The notes: a model not told the origin generated them from the sequence alone. A stretch of DNA of 64,000 bases from Neolewinella litorea (GCF_004803465.1 NZ_SRSF01000001.1:744501-808500), one strand, 5' to 3'; counted from the stretch's first letter, positions 24,842-34,212 are shown. Made by a program: numbers and translations.

Positions 24842-27800
24842 TTGGTGATGGTTTGCAATTTCGATAGCGGGCCATTCGAACGCGCGATCAGAAAGGCCGG
24901 CGGGGCAGTCTCACGTCCGGGTAGTACGGCGATCGCCCGCACGTCGCCCGCAAGGTACAGGGCTGCGCTTTGGGGCTCTACGGTTATGAACGTTCCATCC
25001 CCCCGGCCAAGCAGCATGGCACCGAATCCGGCGGCGTAAATTCCCACTTCCGGTCGTCCGACCGACTGGTTGCCGGCCAGTAGCAGGTCGGGTACGTCAT
25101 CACCGTTGATATCGGCGGCAGCAATGGCGTATACGGGTGCGAACTGGACCTCGGTGGGCAGGGGGTGAACGTCCGGCGCCGAACCCCTATTCAGCACAAC
25201 TACTGAGCGCAGTTCCTCGGCTCGGTTGATGATGGATCTTTCCAGCAGGCTCGCCCCGAACAGATCATGCAACGTCTTGCCGGGGTAGTCAGCGTAGCGT
25301 TGCAGTTGTTTGCGTAGGCCGGGGAGTTGCTTGACCAGGTCGTCGCGCAATACGAGCGGCAATGGTATTCCCTCCGGGCCGTAGTGGGTCAGAATCTGTT
25401 CCGGCTTTCCGTTGCCGTCGAAATCGTTCACGTAAAGTTCCAGGGGCCGTTCCGCGGTGGCGGTCAGCCGGGAGTTCAGGCCGTGGTTACCCGCCACTAC
25501 GTCCTCGCGCCCGTCGCCGTCTAGGTCAGTAGCCACTACGGCGTGCCACAATCCGGACGTTCCCGCTACGACCTGCAGTTCGCGGTATTCACCGTCTGGT
25601 GAAAAGTGCAGGTAACGGATGGGGCTCCATTCGCCGACCACCACCAGCTCCAGTTCCGGGTCGTCGTCGACATTGGCCCATACGGCATCCGTGATCATGC
25701 CCAGGTGGTCGAGCGCCGAGAGATCGGCAGGGCGGAACTGGCCGTCGCCTTCGTTAAGCAAGAGGTAGCTGGTGGCGGGGACGCCATAGGTGCCGGGGCG
25801 CAGGCGGCCGCCTACAAACAGGTCCGTATCTCCGTCGCCATCCACATCGTGCGCGGCTACGCATCCGCTCGCCACAAACTGTGAGCCCAGCGGCAGCAGC
25901 TGTTCGTTGCGGCGCCACCGACCGCCGCCGAGGTTGAAGTACAAGTCATCCAGTAAATTGGCTGAGGCCGGTCCGAACTGATTACTCCCGTTGGCAACGT
26001 AGAGGTCCTGATCACCGTCACCGTCCGCGTCGAAGAAGGCAGCAGCCACGTTCTCCGCGGCGGACCGTTCAGCAAATATCTCCGGCGCTACCGCTTCGAA
26101 GGTTCCGTCTGCAAGGCCTCGCAGAAGCCGGCCAGCTTCACCGGCCGCTCCTCCGAGGTACACATACCGGCGACCGTCTGATTCCAAATCACTTACCGCC
26201 AGGGCCGGACCTTCGTTGTTAAGGCCGATAAACAGCAGGGGATCGCGGTCGAAATCCACGGCAGGGTCTTCGCGGTGTACGATAGCCGCCCCGCCAGCCG
26301 TCGCGTCCGTGAGTTGCCATTGGGGAACCATGGGGGCTTCCGTTTTTACCGGGCGGGCGATCTGCGCCTGGTCAGAAATCGTCCTGCCCTCCCCCTGCAC
26401 GACTGCCGCGACCGATCCGGTATCGAAGCGCGAAAAACTTTCCGCTTGGCCGTCCGACCAGTACACCGTGACCGAATCAAGGGGGCCGGGGGCGTGAATC
26501 CGTTTGTCCACCGTACTCTGAAATCCGCGCATGGGGTGCAGTTCAGCGTAACCGGCCAGGCTGTCGCTGCGGTGTAATATCAGGCGGGCACCGATGCCAT
26601 CCGGATTACCCGGTATCGAGGAACGAAGATGGAGCATCTTGCCGGCCCGCTTACTGTTGTTGCGGTAGAGGCCGGCTACGGCATCGACGTTGTTGATCAC
26701 GAGGTCGAGGTCGCCGTCGTTGTCCAGGTCCGCATAGGCGGATCCGTTGCTGAAGCCGGGCTGATCGAGCCCCCAGGCTTGCGCGGTTTCTTCAAAGGTC
26801 AGGTCGCCCCGGTTACGGAAGATGGCATTCGGTAGCGGTTCCGAAGGAATCAGGTCGATCAGATCGGTCATCCCTTTACCTTCTTCGTGGATCATCCGGC
26901 GCACGGCGGCGGGGTTGCCGTTGAAGTTGATGTAATCCTGGTCAAGCAGGTCCTTGCCGGTGCCGTTCGCCACGAATATGTCGCGCCATCCGTCGTTGTC
27001 AAAATCGGCCAACAGCGCTCCCCAGCTCCAATCGGTGGCCTCGACCCCCGAAAGACGACCGACTTCCGAAAAGTATCCGTTTCCGCGATTGAGTTGCAGT
27101 ACGTTACGACTGAACTGCTGGTGGTAGCCTTTATCCCGGTACAGCTGGTAGCGGTTCCAACCGTCGAAGGCGGCCTTGGTCTTGTATCGCCGGTCGTCGG
27201 CCGGCAGCATCTCGGTTACGAAAAGGTCAGGCAGGCCGTCGTTGTTGATATCGGCCAGATCGGCGCCCATGCTGCCCTTACTGATCTCCGCCAGGTGGCC
27301 GGGGAGGGTTTCCACAAATGTGCCGTTGCCCTGGTTGACGTAGAGGTAGTCGCGCTCGAAGTAATCGTTGCTGATGAAGAGATCGGAAAAGCCGTCAAGG
27401 TTGATATCGCCCACCGTGACGCCAAGACCGAAGCCGATGTTGGATGAGTAGATGCCCGCCTCCTGCGTGACGTCCGTAAAACGGTTTTCTCCGCTTTCAA
27501 CCAGTTGGTTGCGGTACAGTCGATTGCCGCCCTCCTGATCCGGGATGTCGCGCAGCCCCTCCTTCAGGTCATAACCGGTGGTCGCTCGGGTGGAGTTATT
27601 GAGGAGGTAGCAGTCGAGATCACCGTCTCCGTCGTAGTCGAAGAAGGCGGAGTGTACCGAAAGGCCCACGACGTCTAGTCCGTAGGCGGTCGCGGATTCG
27701 GTGAAGGTTCCGTCGCCGTTATTGATGAATAGCTCGTTGTGGCGTACTCCCGTCATGCCAGGAATTGCTTCCCCGGCGGGCGGGCCGGCCTTGCAGACGT

Positions 27801-28212
27801 AGATATCCTGCCAGCCGTCGGCGTTGATGTCCGCTACGGCCACCCCGGTGCTCCAGCTGTCGGGCGCACCTACGCCGGCTGCGGCGGTGACGTCCTCGAA
27901 CTGCCAGTCGCCGCGGTTGAGGTACAGGCGGTTTTGTACCAGGTTTCCGGTGAAGTACAGATCCGCCAGCCCGTCGTTGTTAAAGTCGCCAATGCCCACC
28001 CCGCCTCCGTTGTAGAAGTTGCGGTAGGTATAGGGGTTGAGTTGGTCAGTATAGTCCAGGTCGTTGCTGAATTCTACTCCGGTTGTCGCGGCACCCGGCG
28101 CGGTCATCCAGGAAAACAGTTTGTCCGCAGGCACGTCGAGGGCGTCCGTTCGCTCGGACGAGCAGCCGAGCACCAGTCCACAACAACAAAGTATAAAGGT
28201 TAGCGTACGCAC
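24838..28212 (-). CDS. VCBS repeat lipoprotein III with ASPIC/UnbV domain
   Basis: A 1124-aa lipoprotein, first gene of the overlapping operon. I take the GTG at 28212 because it begins the lipoprotein signal V-R-T-L-T-F-I-L-C-C-C-G-L-V-L-G-C; the frame upstream runs into the exonuclease gene without signal character. VCBS repeats fill the first half (D-F-N-N-D-G-L-A-D-L-Y, D-I-N-L-D-G-F-S-D-L-F). The ASPIC/UnbV domain covers about 570-650 (G-I-G-A-R-L-I-L, H-P-M-R-G-F-Q-S-T, V-Y-W-S-D-G-Q). A second repeat set follows, with L-D-G-D-G-R-E-D-V-V-A-G-N-H-G-L-N shared with protein II. A near -7 box (TATCTTCG on -, + 28219-28226) would give almost no leader. Confidence 0.88.
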   Translation of the reverse strand: MRTLTFILCCCGLVLGCSSERTDALDVPADKLFSWMTAPGAATTGVEFSNDLDYTDQLNPYTYRNFYNGGGVGIGDFNNDGLADLYFTGNLVQNRLYLNRGDWQFEDVTAAAGVGAPDSWSTGVAVADINADGWQDIYVCKAGPPAGEAIPGMTGVRHNELFINNGDGTFTESATAYGLDVVGLSVHSAFFDYDGDGDLDCYLLNNSTRATTGYDLKEGLRDIPDQEGGNRLYRNQLVESGENRFTDVTQEAGIYSSNIGFGLGVTVGDINLDGFSDLFISNDYFERDYLYVNQGNGTFVETLPGHLAEISKGSMGADLADINNDGLPDLFVTEMLPADDRRYKTKAAFDGWNRYQLYRDKGYHQQFSRNVLQLNRGNGYFSEVGRLSGVEATDWSWGALLADFDNDGWRDIFVANGTGKDLLDQDYINFNGNPAAVRRMIHEEGKGMTDLIDLIPSEPLPNAIFRNRGDLTFEETAQAWGLDQPGFSNGSAYADLDNDGDLDLVINNVDAVAGLYRNNSKRAGKMLHLRSSIPGNPDGIGARLILHRSDSLAGYAELHPMRGFQSTVDKRIHAPGPLDSVTVYWSDGQAESFSRFDTGSVAAVVQGEGRTISDQAQIARPVKTEAPMVPQWQLTDATAGGAAIVHREDPAVDFDRDPLLFIGLNNEGPALAVSDLESDGRRYVYLGGAAGEAGRLLRGLADGTFEAVAPEIFAERSAAENVAAAFFDADGDGDQDLYVANGSNQFGPASANLLDDLYFNLGGGRWRRNEQLLPLGSQFVASGCVAAHDVDGDGDTDLFVGGRLRPGTYGVPATSYLLLNEGDGQFRPADLSALDHLGMITDAVWANVDDDPELELVVVGEWSPIRYLHFSPDGEYRELQVVAGTSGLWHAVVATDLDGDGREDVVAGNHGLNSRLTATAERPLELYVNDFDGNGKPEQILTHYGPEGIPLPLVLRDDLVKQLPGLRKQLQRYADYPGKTLHDLFGASLLERSIINRAEELRSVVVLNRGSAPDVHPLPTEVQFAPVYAIAAADINGDDVPDLLLAGNQSVGRPEVGIYAAGFGAMLLGRGDGTFITVEPQSAALYLAGDVRAIAVLPGRETAPPAFLIARSNGPLSKLQTITK

Positions 28213-28270
28213 GGGCTGCGAAGATAGCGTGCCGTCGGGGGCCGTCGTAGCGTGCGGGCGGGGGTATGTC

Positions 28271-28813
28271 TTAGTACCGCCACATATCGAGCAGCTTGCA
28301 GAATATCTTGACGGTGTTCTCCGCGTCGTCCAGGGCGCGATGCTGCTCGCCCGTCCACTCAAACCCCTCGTGGCGTATGGCCGAGGCTAATCCACGCTTT
28401 TTGGGCAGGCTGCGGATGTCCCGGTACTGTGCCTTGAGATTGATGTGGGGATCAAGCCAGTAATCGTCCATGCGGTGCAGGTCACAATCTTGGCGCAGCT
28501 GTCGTTCGTCAAAACTGCCCCAGGCCGCCAGGGCGTAGGGCTCACCATCGACGTCGATCCAGTCCTGGAAAGCCTGAATCACCCGTGAAAAGTCACGGGA
28601 ACGGTTGATGTCGGATTGGTCGATATTGGTCAGTTGCCGGCAGAAATGACTGAGCTGAGGGTGCAGGATGGGCTTGATCAGGCGGCTGAAAGCCGCACCG
28701 ACCTCGCCGTAAGCATTGACCTCGAAGGCTCCGATTTCAATCGTTTCCTGGACCATTCCGGGGGGACGGCCTTCCCAGCAGGTAGCCTCAATGTCGTAGA
28801 TGATGAATCGCAC
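28271..28813 (-). CDS. DEDDh 3'-5' exonuclease family protein
   Basis: A 180-aa exonuclease of the RNase T/DnaQ fold, closest in look to the ERI-1/KapD-like group. Exo I is I-Y-D-I-E-A-T-C-W-E (Asp7, Glu9). Then come I-E-I-G-A-F-E-V-N, a central A-A-W-G-S-F-D with Asp, and the final E-Q-H-R-A-L-D-D-A-E-N-T carrying the His and Asp of the DEDDh set. All four acidic residues and the His are present, so it should be active on single-stranded RNA or DNA ends. It lies 58 bases upstream of VCBS protein III on the same strand and could share its transcript. Confidence 0.88.
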   Translation of the reverse strand: MRFIIYDIEATCWEGRPPGMVQETIEIGAFEVNAYGEVGAAFSRLIKPILHPQLSHFCRQLTNIDQSDINRSRDFSRVIQAFQDWIDVDGEPYALAAWGSFDERQLRQDCDLHRMDDYWLDPHINLKAQYRDIRSLPKKRGLASAIRHEGFEWTGEQHRALDDAENTVKIFCKLLDMWRY

Positions 28814-28870
28814 GGAGAGAGAACCCTCGTGCCGCCACTACGTTCATTGACCGAACGCCCGGAGCCGCTC

Positions 28871-29212
28871 CTATAGCCTGGGCATTCGGGCCTTGATGTC
28901 GGAATGGTACGCCTTGCCCAGCTTCAGTTGGTGATTGTTCAATTCGAGAACACCTTCGGCAAAACTGATCCGGCTCACCTGCGTGAAATTCACCAGCAGG
29001 CCCCGGCTTACCCGGACGAAGTCGCCTCCGTCCAGCTCTTCGGCGATCGCCGCCAGGCTCCGCTTGATGGCAAAACGCTTGTCGGTGGTCTGGATGTGGG
29101 CGTAGTTTCCGTCTGCCTCGATGTACTGGATGTCGCTGAGAGGGATTTTGAGGTAATCGGTGCCGTCGCGCAGGAAGAGGTGGTCCAGTTTCGGGCGGTT
29201 GTAAGAATTCAT
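28871..29212 (-). CDS. LytTR DNA-binding domain protein
   Basis: A 113-aa protein made almost entirely of a LytTR DNA-binding domain: L-K-I-P-L-S-D-I-Q-Y-I-E-A-D-G-N-Y, then K-R-S-L-A-A-I, and F-V-R-V-S-R-G-L-L-V-N. There is no receiver domain, so it is not a classical response regulator and may be controlled by its level or a partner. The ATG at 29212 (M-N-S-Y-N-R-P) is preferred to one at 29299, which would reach into the divergent promoter region of phzF. A near -7 box (CATATTTG on -) lies upstream. Confidence 0.88.
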   Translation of the reverse strand: MNSYNRPKLDHLFLRDGTDYLKIPLSDIQYIEADGNYAHIQTTDKRFAIKRSLAAIAEELDGGDFVRVSRGLLVNFTQVSRISFAEGVLELNNHQLKLGKAYHSDIKARMPRL

Positions 29213-29375
29213 ACGTGGAAGTTGGATTGAGATTTGGTTAGGGGTAGGGTTAACCGGATTTTCGCGGATGCGGTCATATGGCAAATATGCGCAAACCACA
29301 CAATTCTTTACGAAGTCACCTGAACCCTCGGTTTTTTACTTCATCACATTTATCAGTCGCAATAAACGTTATTAC

Positions 29376-30185
29376 ATGCATAATCTCCCCCTTTACCAAG
29401 TAGACGCCTTTACCAATCGCCTCTTCGGCGGCAACCCCGCCGCCGTGGTGCCGGTCCCGGAATTTCCTTCCGACAAGCTTATGCAGCAGATTGCGACGGA
29501 GAACAACCTGTCCGAAACCGCCTTCGTGGTGATCCGTGGCAAGGGTAAATTTGACATCCGCTGGTTCACCCCCACTACCGAAGTGCGGCTGTGCGGTCAC
29601 GCTACCCTGGCGGCCGCGCACGTGCTCTACCGCTCCGGGGGCAACGACCTGCAAAAACTCAGGTTCAAAACGCGGGAAGCCGGCAACATCACCGTATCCC
29701 CCACGGATGAAGACGGTACGTACCAACTTGACTTCCCGGTAGACAAACCCAAAAAAACCCGGTCTTCGAAAAAGCTGCGCGGGGCACTAGCCGGTCTCAA
29801 GCCCGTGGAAGTATACGAGGGGCAGGACGATCTGGTCGCCGTGCTGAAAAATCAGGATCAACTGGAAAGTCTGGACCCCAATTACCACGTCATCGCCCGA
29901 CTGAAGCGGCGGGGATTGATCGTCACCGCCCCCGGAAAAAAAGTGGACTTCGTCAGTCGGTGTTTCTATCCCGCCTACGGCATTAACGAAGATCCGGTCA
30001 CCGGATCGGCACACACCCTCCTTACGCCGCTTTGGGCCAAGCGATTGAATAAAAAGAAGCTTACCGCCCGACAACTCTCCACCCGGGGCGGAAGCATGAC
30101 CTGCGAGTTGCGGGGCAAAAAAGTGCGCCTAACCGGACAGGCCATCACTTTCCTGGCCGGGCAGATTTTGCTGGATCGTCTGTAG
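29376..30185 (+). CDS. PhzF family isomerase/epimerase
   Basis: A 269-aa protein of the PhzF fold, two similar diaminopimelate-epimerase-like halves. It opens L-Y-Q-V-D-A-F-T-N-R-L-F-G-G-N-P-A-A-V-V. The catalytic Glu lies in N-N-L-S-E-T-A-F-V. The first-half glycine loop reads T-E-V-R-L-C-G-H-A-T-L-A-A-A-H, and the second has N-E-D-P-V-T-G-S-A-H-T. No phenazine genes are near, so this is one of the many PhzF proteins of unknown substrate. The ATG at 29376 matches the family start. Its last 41 bases overlap the convergent Lrp-family gene. Confidence 0.9.
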   Translation: MHNLPLYQVDAFTNRLFGGNPAAVVPVPEFPSDKLMQQIATENNLSETAFVVIRGKGKFDIRWFTPTTEVRLCGHATLAAAHVLYRSGGNDLQKLRFKTREAGNITVSPTDEDGTYQLDFPVDKPKKTRSSKKLRGALAGLKPVEVYEGQDDLVAVLKNQDQLESLDPNYHVIARLKRRGLIVTAPGKKVDFVSRCFYPAYGINEDPVTGSAHTLLTPLWAKRLNKKKLTARQLSTRGGSMTCELRGKKVRLTGQAITFLAGQILLDRL

Positions 30186-30672
30186 ACCGAAGGTCCGCCA
30201 GTTCTTCGGGACTGGCCACCTGAATCGGCCGGTCGATCGTCTCCTCCAGGGAGATGAAGGTTTCCGTACGCTGGATGCCCTCGAAGGCCTGGATCCGCTG
30301 CAGGACGTCACGCAAATGGTCCGTATCCCGGCACACCACGCGGGCGAAAATGCTGTACACTCCCGTAGTGTAGTGGGCGGAAACGATCTCCTGGATACCC
30401 TTGAGGTATTCGGCGGCCTGGTTGTACAATCCACTGCCTTTCAGGTATATACCTAAAAAGGCGGATACGTCGTAGCCCAGCTTGGTGTGATCGACCACCA
30501 GAGTCTGGCCCTTCACCACGCCGGCGGCGATGAGCTTGTTCATCCGTACGTGAATGGTGCCGCCGGAAACGAATAGTTTGGCCCCCAGTTCCGTGTAGGG
30601 CCGTTTGGCATTTTCCATCAGGAGGGCCAGAATCTTCCGGTCCAGATCGTCCAGTTCGTAGGCTGCAGCCAT
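30145..30672 (-). CDS. Lrp/AsnC family transcriptional regulator
   Basis: A 175-aa regulator. An N-terminal winged helix-turn-helix (about 6-65: L-D-D-L-D-R-K-I-L-A-L-L, then G-G-T-I-H-V-R-M-N-K-L) precedes a RAM/AsnC ligand-binding domain (about 70-150: A-F-L-G-I-Y-L-K, Y-S-I-F-A-R-V-V-C-R-D-T). Such proteins form dimers to octamers and sense amino acids or related metabolites. It follows the PD-(D/E)XK-like gene by 2 bases, so the two are co-transcribed. About 20 residues after the RAM domain are poorly conserved-looking and lie over the end of phzF. Confidence 0.93.
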   Translation of the reverse strand: MAAAYELDDLDRKILALLMENAKRPYTELGAKLFVSGGTIHVRMNKLIAAGVVKGQTLVVDHTKLGYDVSAFLGIYLKGSGLYNQAAEYLKGIQEIVSAHYTTGVYSIFARVVCRDTDHLRDVLQRIQAFEGIQRTETFISLEETIDRPIQVASPEELADLRSTDDPAKSARPGK

Positions 30673-30674
30673 AG

Positions 30675-31250
30675 TCAGTTTTGCTTGCGGATTACCGTAA
30701 CCGGAACGCCCGCGGGTCGCTGGGTTTCGGCGAGTTTAAGTTCATTGCCCGGCTCCAACCATTCTTCCAGCGCCTCGGCGGTCGCCGCTTCGTAGTCCGG
30801 ATTCAATTCGGGGGTTTCCAACCACAGCAGACATACGAGTTTGCGCGGATTGGCCAGCCGCCGTTCGGCTTCCGCCCAGAACCAATAGTGCGAGCGCGGG
30901 CGGTCGATCTTTCGGAGGTCGTACCAGAGCAGCTGAAGGCCGATCCACCAGTTGCGGCGCATGGCCCTGTTGACGACCCGGATAAGTCGTTTGGTATCTA
31001 CGAACTTGCGTCCTACGTGTTCGGCGAGGGCCTCGGGATTTCTGCGGTGCGTTTTGTGGCGCTCCTCCCGCCGGCGATAATTCTTTACCTCCACCAACCA
31101 GAGCCGGCCGTCCGGCGCCAGGCAAAGAAAGTCCACGCCTTTCAGCCCGTGGCCGCTGACGCTGTGGTAAGCGGTGGTTTCATCGTACTTGCGGACCAAC
31201 CACGATTCCGGGAAGGTGATTTGTAAGTCGCTTTCTTCAAAGGTATTCAC
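30675..31250 (-). CDS. PD-(D/E)XK nuclease-like protein
   Basis: A 191-aa protein with a core resembling restriction-endonuclease-fold nucleases: G-V-D-F-L-C-L-A then W-L-V-E-V-K-N-Y-R, matching the D-x(n)-E-x-K metal site. A basic region with R-R-E-E-R-H-K-T-H-R-R-N follows, and a later helix has R-V-V-N-R-A-M-R-R-N-W-W. I chose GTG 31250 (V-N-T-F-E-E-S) because a start at 31292 would overlap the end of leuS. A near -7 box (TATTTTCG on -, + 31256-31263) fits this start. No methylase is present, so it is not an ordinary restriction system; repair or RNA cleavage are possible. Confidence 0.6.
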   Translation of the reverse strand: MNTFEESDLQITFPESWLVRKYDETTAYHSVSGHGLKGVDFLCLAPDGRLWLVEVKNYRRREERHKTHRRNPEALAEHVGRKFVDTKRLIRVVNRAMRRNWWIGLQLLWYDLRKIDRPRSHYWFWAEAERRLANPRKLVCLLWLETPELNPDYEAATAEALEEWLEPGNELKLAETQRPAGVPVTVIRKQN

Positions 31251-31281
31251 TAAAGCGAAAATAGTACATCGCCGGTTATGG

Positions 31282-34188
31282 CTAGCCGACAACGAAATTG
31301 ACCATCCGTTTCGGCACTACGATCACCTTACGCACCGATTTGCCCGACAGGTGGCCCTGTACTTGTTCGTCGGCACGCACCGCCTGTTCGATCTCCTGCC
31401 GGCTCGCCGCGGCGGGTAGCTCAAGCGTCAAACGGGTTTTGCCGTTAAAGGCGATGGGGTAAGTGATGCTCTCCTCCACGAGGTAGCGTTCTTCCCAATC
31501 CGGCCAGACGGCATGGTGTACACTACCGCTTCCGCCCAGGGCCGCGAAGAGTTCTTCGGAAAGGTGCGGGGCGAAGGGGGCAATTAGGCGTACCATAGGC
31601 TCCAGGACTTCCCGCTTGCGGCATCCCGATTTGGTCAGTTCGTTGGTCGCTACCATGAAGGCACTGACGCAGGTATTGAAACTCAACTTGTCAATGTCCT
31701 CCGTGACTTTCCGGATCAGGGTATGCAATACCTTCATCTCATCCTTCGTGCCACTTTCGTCGCTTACGTTGAGCCGGTCGCCCTCACCCACGAACAGGTT
31801 CCAGAACCGACGCAGGAAACGGTATACCCCGTCGATGCCGGACACGCTCCAGGGCTTGGCCTGATCGATTGGACCGAGAAACATCTCGTACATCCGGAAG
31901 CAGTCCGCGCCGTACCGCTCACAGATGTCATCCGGGTTCACGGCATTGTATTTACGCTTCGACATCTTGCCCTGCTCCACGCTGAGTTCCAGGTACTGAC
32001 GTCCTTCGCGGTCGGTGACCCAGGCAAAAGCCGAAGCCTGCTGAAGTATCGTCCGGAAATAGGAAGCATCCTGGTGCTCCAGCCGCTGGGCTTCGTCCAC
32101 CGAAGACCGATACAGTCGGTAACTGCTCTCGTTGTTGACGGAGGTTTCCGTCACGAAGCGCAGGGGGGTCAGTCGCGTACCCGTACTTTCATCGAGCACG
32201 AGATATCCACTGCCCACGCCTTCCACGGTCAGGGGAGTTCCTTCGGCAACGTCGCTGCTTACCCACACGGGGTGGCGCTGTCCGTCGTCCGTCAGCAATA
32301 TGCCCAGGTGGATGTAGCTGATGGGACCGCCGATCATGCCCTGGTTGAGCAGTTTCTTGTACGGCTCCCTGGTTGGCACCTGGCCGATGTCGAACAAAAA
32401 CTTATGGATGAGGCGGCTGTAGAGGATATGGCTCACCGCATGCTCCGCTCCGCCCACGTACAGGTCGACGTCGCGCCAGTAATTGACCGCTTCCTGGCCC
32501 ACGAACGCTTCTTCGTTACGCGGATCCATGTACCGCAGGTAGTACCAGTTCGAGCCGGCGGTGGCGGGCATGGTGTCGGTTTCCCGACGCCCCTTCGGGG
32601 TGGCTACCCATTCTTTGGCCCGCTCCAGCGGCGAGGCACCGCTCACGGCGCGGAAGTCTTCCATCTCCGGCAGGGTCACCGGCAGTTCGTCCAGCGGCAC
32701 CAGGTGGGGTACGTCGTTTTCGTCGTAGATGATGGGCCAGGGTTCTCCCCAGTAGCGTTGGCGACTAAAGACGAGGTCGCGGATGCGGTAATTGACCTGC
32801 CGCTTGCCCCGGCCCAGGGATTCAATGCGCTCGGTGGCAGCCTCTATGGCTTCCGGCACTTCCATCCCGTTCATGAAATCGGAATTGATGATGCGCCCGA
32901 CTTTATCTTTCAGGGTTGCTCCCGGGTAGTCGGACTTATCGACCACGTCAATGATCTTGATCCCGAATTTTTCGGCAAACCGCTTGTCGCGATCATCGTC
33001 GCTGGGCACCGCCATGATTGCGCCCGTACCGTAATCCCGCAGTACGTATTCCGCGATGTAGATCGGCACCCGCTCCCCGTTCAGCGGGTGAATGGCGTAG
33101 GCACCGGTGAAGGCACCGGTCACCCGGTTTTCACTTACCCGGTCCAGTTCACTGCGGCGGCCTACGTAGTCGAGGTATTCATCTATCTCGGTGCGCTGTT
33201 CGGCCGTGGTCAGGCGGTCCACAAGTTCGTGTTCGGGAGCGATCACCATAAAGGTGGTGCCGTAGATGGTATCCGGACGGGTAGTAAAGATGTTCAGTTT
33301 TTCGTCGTGGCCCTCAATGTCGAAATGCACCAGCGCGCCGGTGGATTTACCGATCCAGTTCACCTGCTGGGCTTTCAGTCCCTCGCTGTAGTCGACCTCC
33401 TCGAGTCCGGCAAGCAGGCGCTCGGCGTAGGCGGTGATCCGCAGGCTCCACTGCAGCATCGGGCGCTGCTCGACGGGGTGGTTGCCCCGTTCGCTCCGTC
33501 CGTCCTTCACCTCGTCGTTCGCCAGTACCGTGCCCAGTGCCTCGCACCAGTTTACGTAGCTCACGCTGCGGAAAGCCAGTCGGTAGTTCATCAACAGGTC
33601 GCTGCGCTCCTTGTCGCTCAAGGCATTGAATGCATCGGCCGTCAGCTCCAGGGCTTCGGTTTCGGCCGCTTCCAGTCCTTCGGTTCCGTGAGCCGCCAGA
33701 TGGTCGATCAACTCCTGGATTGGCCGTGCGCGGTCTTCCTTACAGTCGTACCAATGCTCGAATACCCGCCCGATGATCCACTGCGTCCATTTAAAATAGT
33801 CAGGGTCCGATGTGTTTACGCTGCGGTCCCAGTCGAAACTGAGGCCCAGCCGCTCCATCTGTTCCCGGTAGCGCGCGGTGTTCAGGGCTGTGGATTCGGA
33901 AGGATGGACCCCCGTATCGATCGCGTATTGCTCGGCGGGCAGTCCAAAAGCGTCAAAACCCATGGGGTGGAGTACATTGTACCCCGCCTGCCGCTTGTGC
34001 CTGGCCACGATGTCCGATCCGATGTAGCCAAGGGGGTGACCTACGTGCAGGCCGGACCCCGAGGGGTAGGGAAACATGTCCAGTACGTAGTACTTCGGGC
34101 GGTCCGTATCGTTGCTCGTCCGGTAGGTCTTTTGCTCCTGCCAGTACTTCTGCCACTTGCGGTCAATGGCCTGTACATCAAATTTCAT
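31282..34188 (-). CDS. leuS: Leucyl-tRNA synthetase
   Basis: Charges tRNA-Leu with leucine. It is 968 aa, somewhat longer than many bacterial LeuRS, as is common in Bacteroidota. The HIGH motif appears as H-V-G-H-P-L-G-Y in P-Y-P-S-G-S-G-L, near residues 38-53, and the KMSKS motif as G-K-M-S-K-R-K-Y in the last third. The CP1 editing domain lies between, with F-T-T-R-P-D-T-I-Y-G-T-T-F. A long segment before KMSKS (about residues 615-745, with R-H-P-V-W-V-S and G-S-G-Y-L-V-L-D-E) seems to be a Bacteroidota-type insertion. It has its own -7 box at 34213-34220. Confidence 0.97.
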   Translation of the reverse strand: MKFDVQAIDRKWQKYWQEQKTYRTSNDTDRPKYYVLDMFPYPSGSGLHVGHPLGYIGSDIVARHKRQAGYNVLHPMGFDAFGLPAEQYAIDTGVHPSESTALNTARYREQMERLGLSFDWDRSVNTSDPDYFKWTQWIIGRVFEHWYDCKEDRARPIQELIDHLAAHGTEGLEAAETEALELTADAFNALSDKERSDLLMNYRLAFRSVSYVNWCEALGTVLANDEVKDGRSERGNHPVEQRPMLQWSLRITAYAERLLAGLEEVDYSEGLKAQQVNWIGKSTGALVHFDIEGHDEKLNIFTTRPDTIYGTTFMVIAPEHELVDRLTTAEQRTEIDEYLDYVGRRSELDRVSENRVTGAFTGAYAIHPLNGERVPIYIAEYVLRDYGTGAIMAVPSDDDRDKRFAEKFGIKIIDVVDKSDYPGATLKDKVGRIINSDFMNGMEVPEAIEAATERIESLGRGKRQVNYRIRDLVFSRQRYWGEPWPIIYDENDVPHLVPLDELPVTLPEMEDFRAVSGASPLERAKEWVATPKGRRETDTMPATAGSNWYYLRYMDPRNEEAFVGQEAVNYWRDVDLYVGGAEHAVSHILYSRLIHKFLFDIGQVPTREPYKKLLNQGMIGGPISYIHLGILLTDDGQRHPVWVSSDVAEGTPLTVEGVGSGYLVLDESTGTRLTPLRFVTETSVNNESSYRLYRSSVDEAQRLEHQDASYFRTILQQASAFAWVTDREGRQYLELSVEQGKMSKRKYNAVNPDDICERYGADCFRMYEMFLGPIDQAKPWSVSGIDGVYRFLRRFWNLFVGEGDRLNVSDESGTKDEMKVLHTLIRKVTEDIDKLSFNTCVSAFMVATNELTKSGCRKREVLEPMVRLIAPFAPHLSEELFAALGGSGSVHHAVWPDWEERYLVEESITYPIAFNGKTRLTLELPAAASRQEIEQAVRADEQVQGHLSGKSVRKVIVVPKRMVNFVVG

Positions 34189-34212
34189 CGGGGCTAATAC
34201 TTAGTGAGGGCG

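Noticed and set aside
18352-28212. Possible repeat array or CRISPR-like pattern
   Set aside because: The recurrence comes from protein-level D-x-D-x-D-G repeats with varied codons and spacing, not from identical DNA repeats with spacers.
29376-30185. Phenazine biosynthesis locus
   Set aside because: Only a lone PhzF-family gene is present; no other phenazine genes occur.
30675-31250. Restriction-modification system
   Set aside because: The nuclease-like gene has no methylase or specificity gene beside it.
31723-34197. 824-aa open frame on + across leuS
   Set aside because: It is exactly antisense to a clear leucyl-tRNA synthetase. Long antisense frames are expected in G+C-rich genes, and its translation has no family motif.
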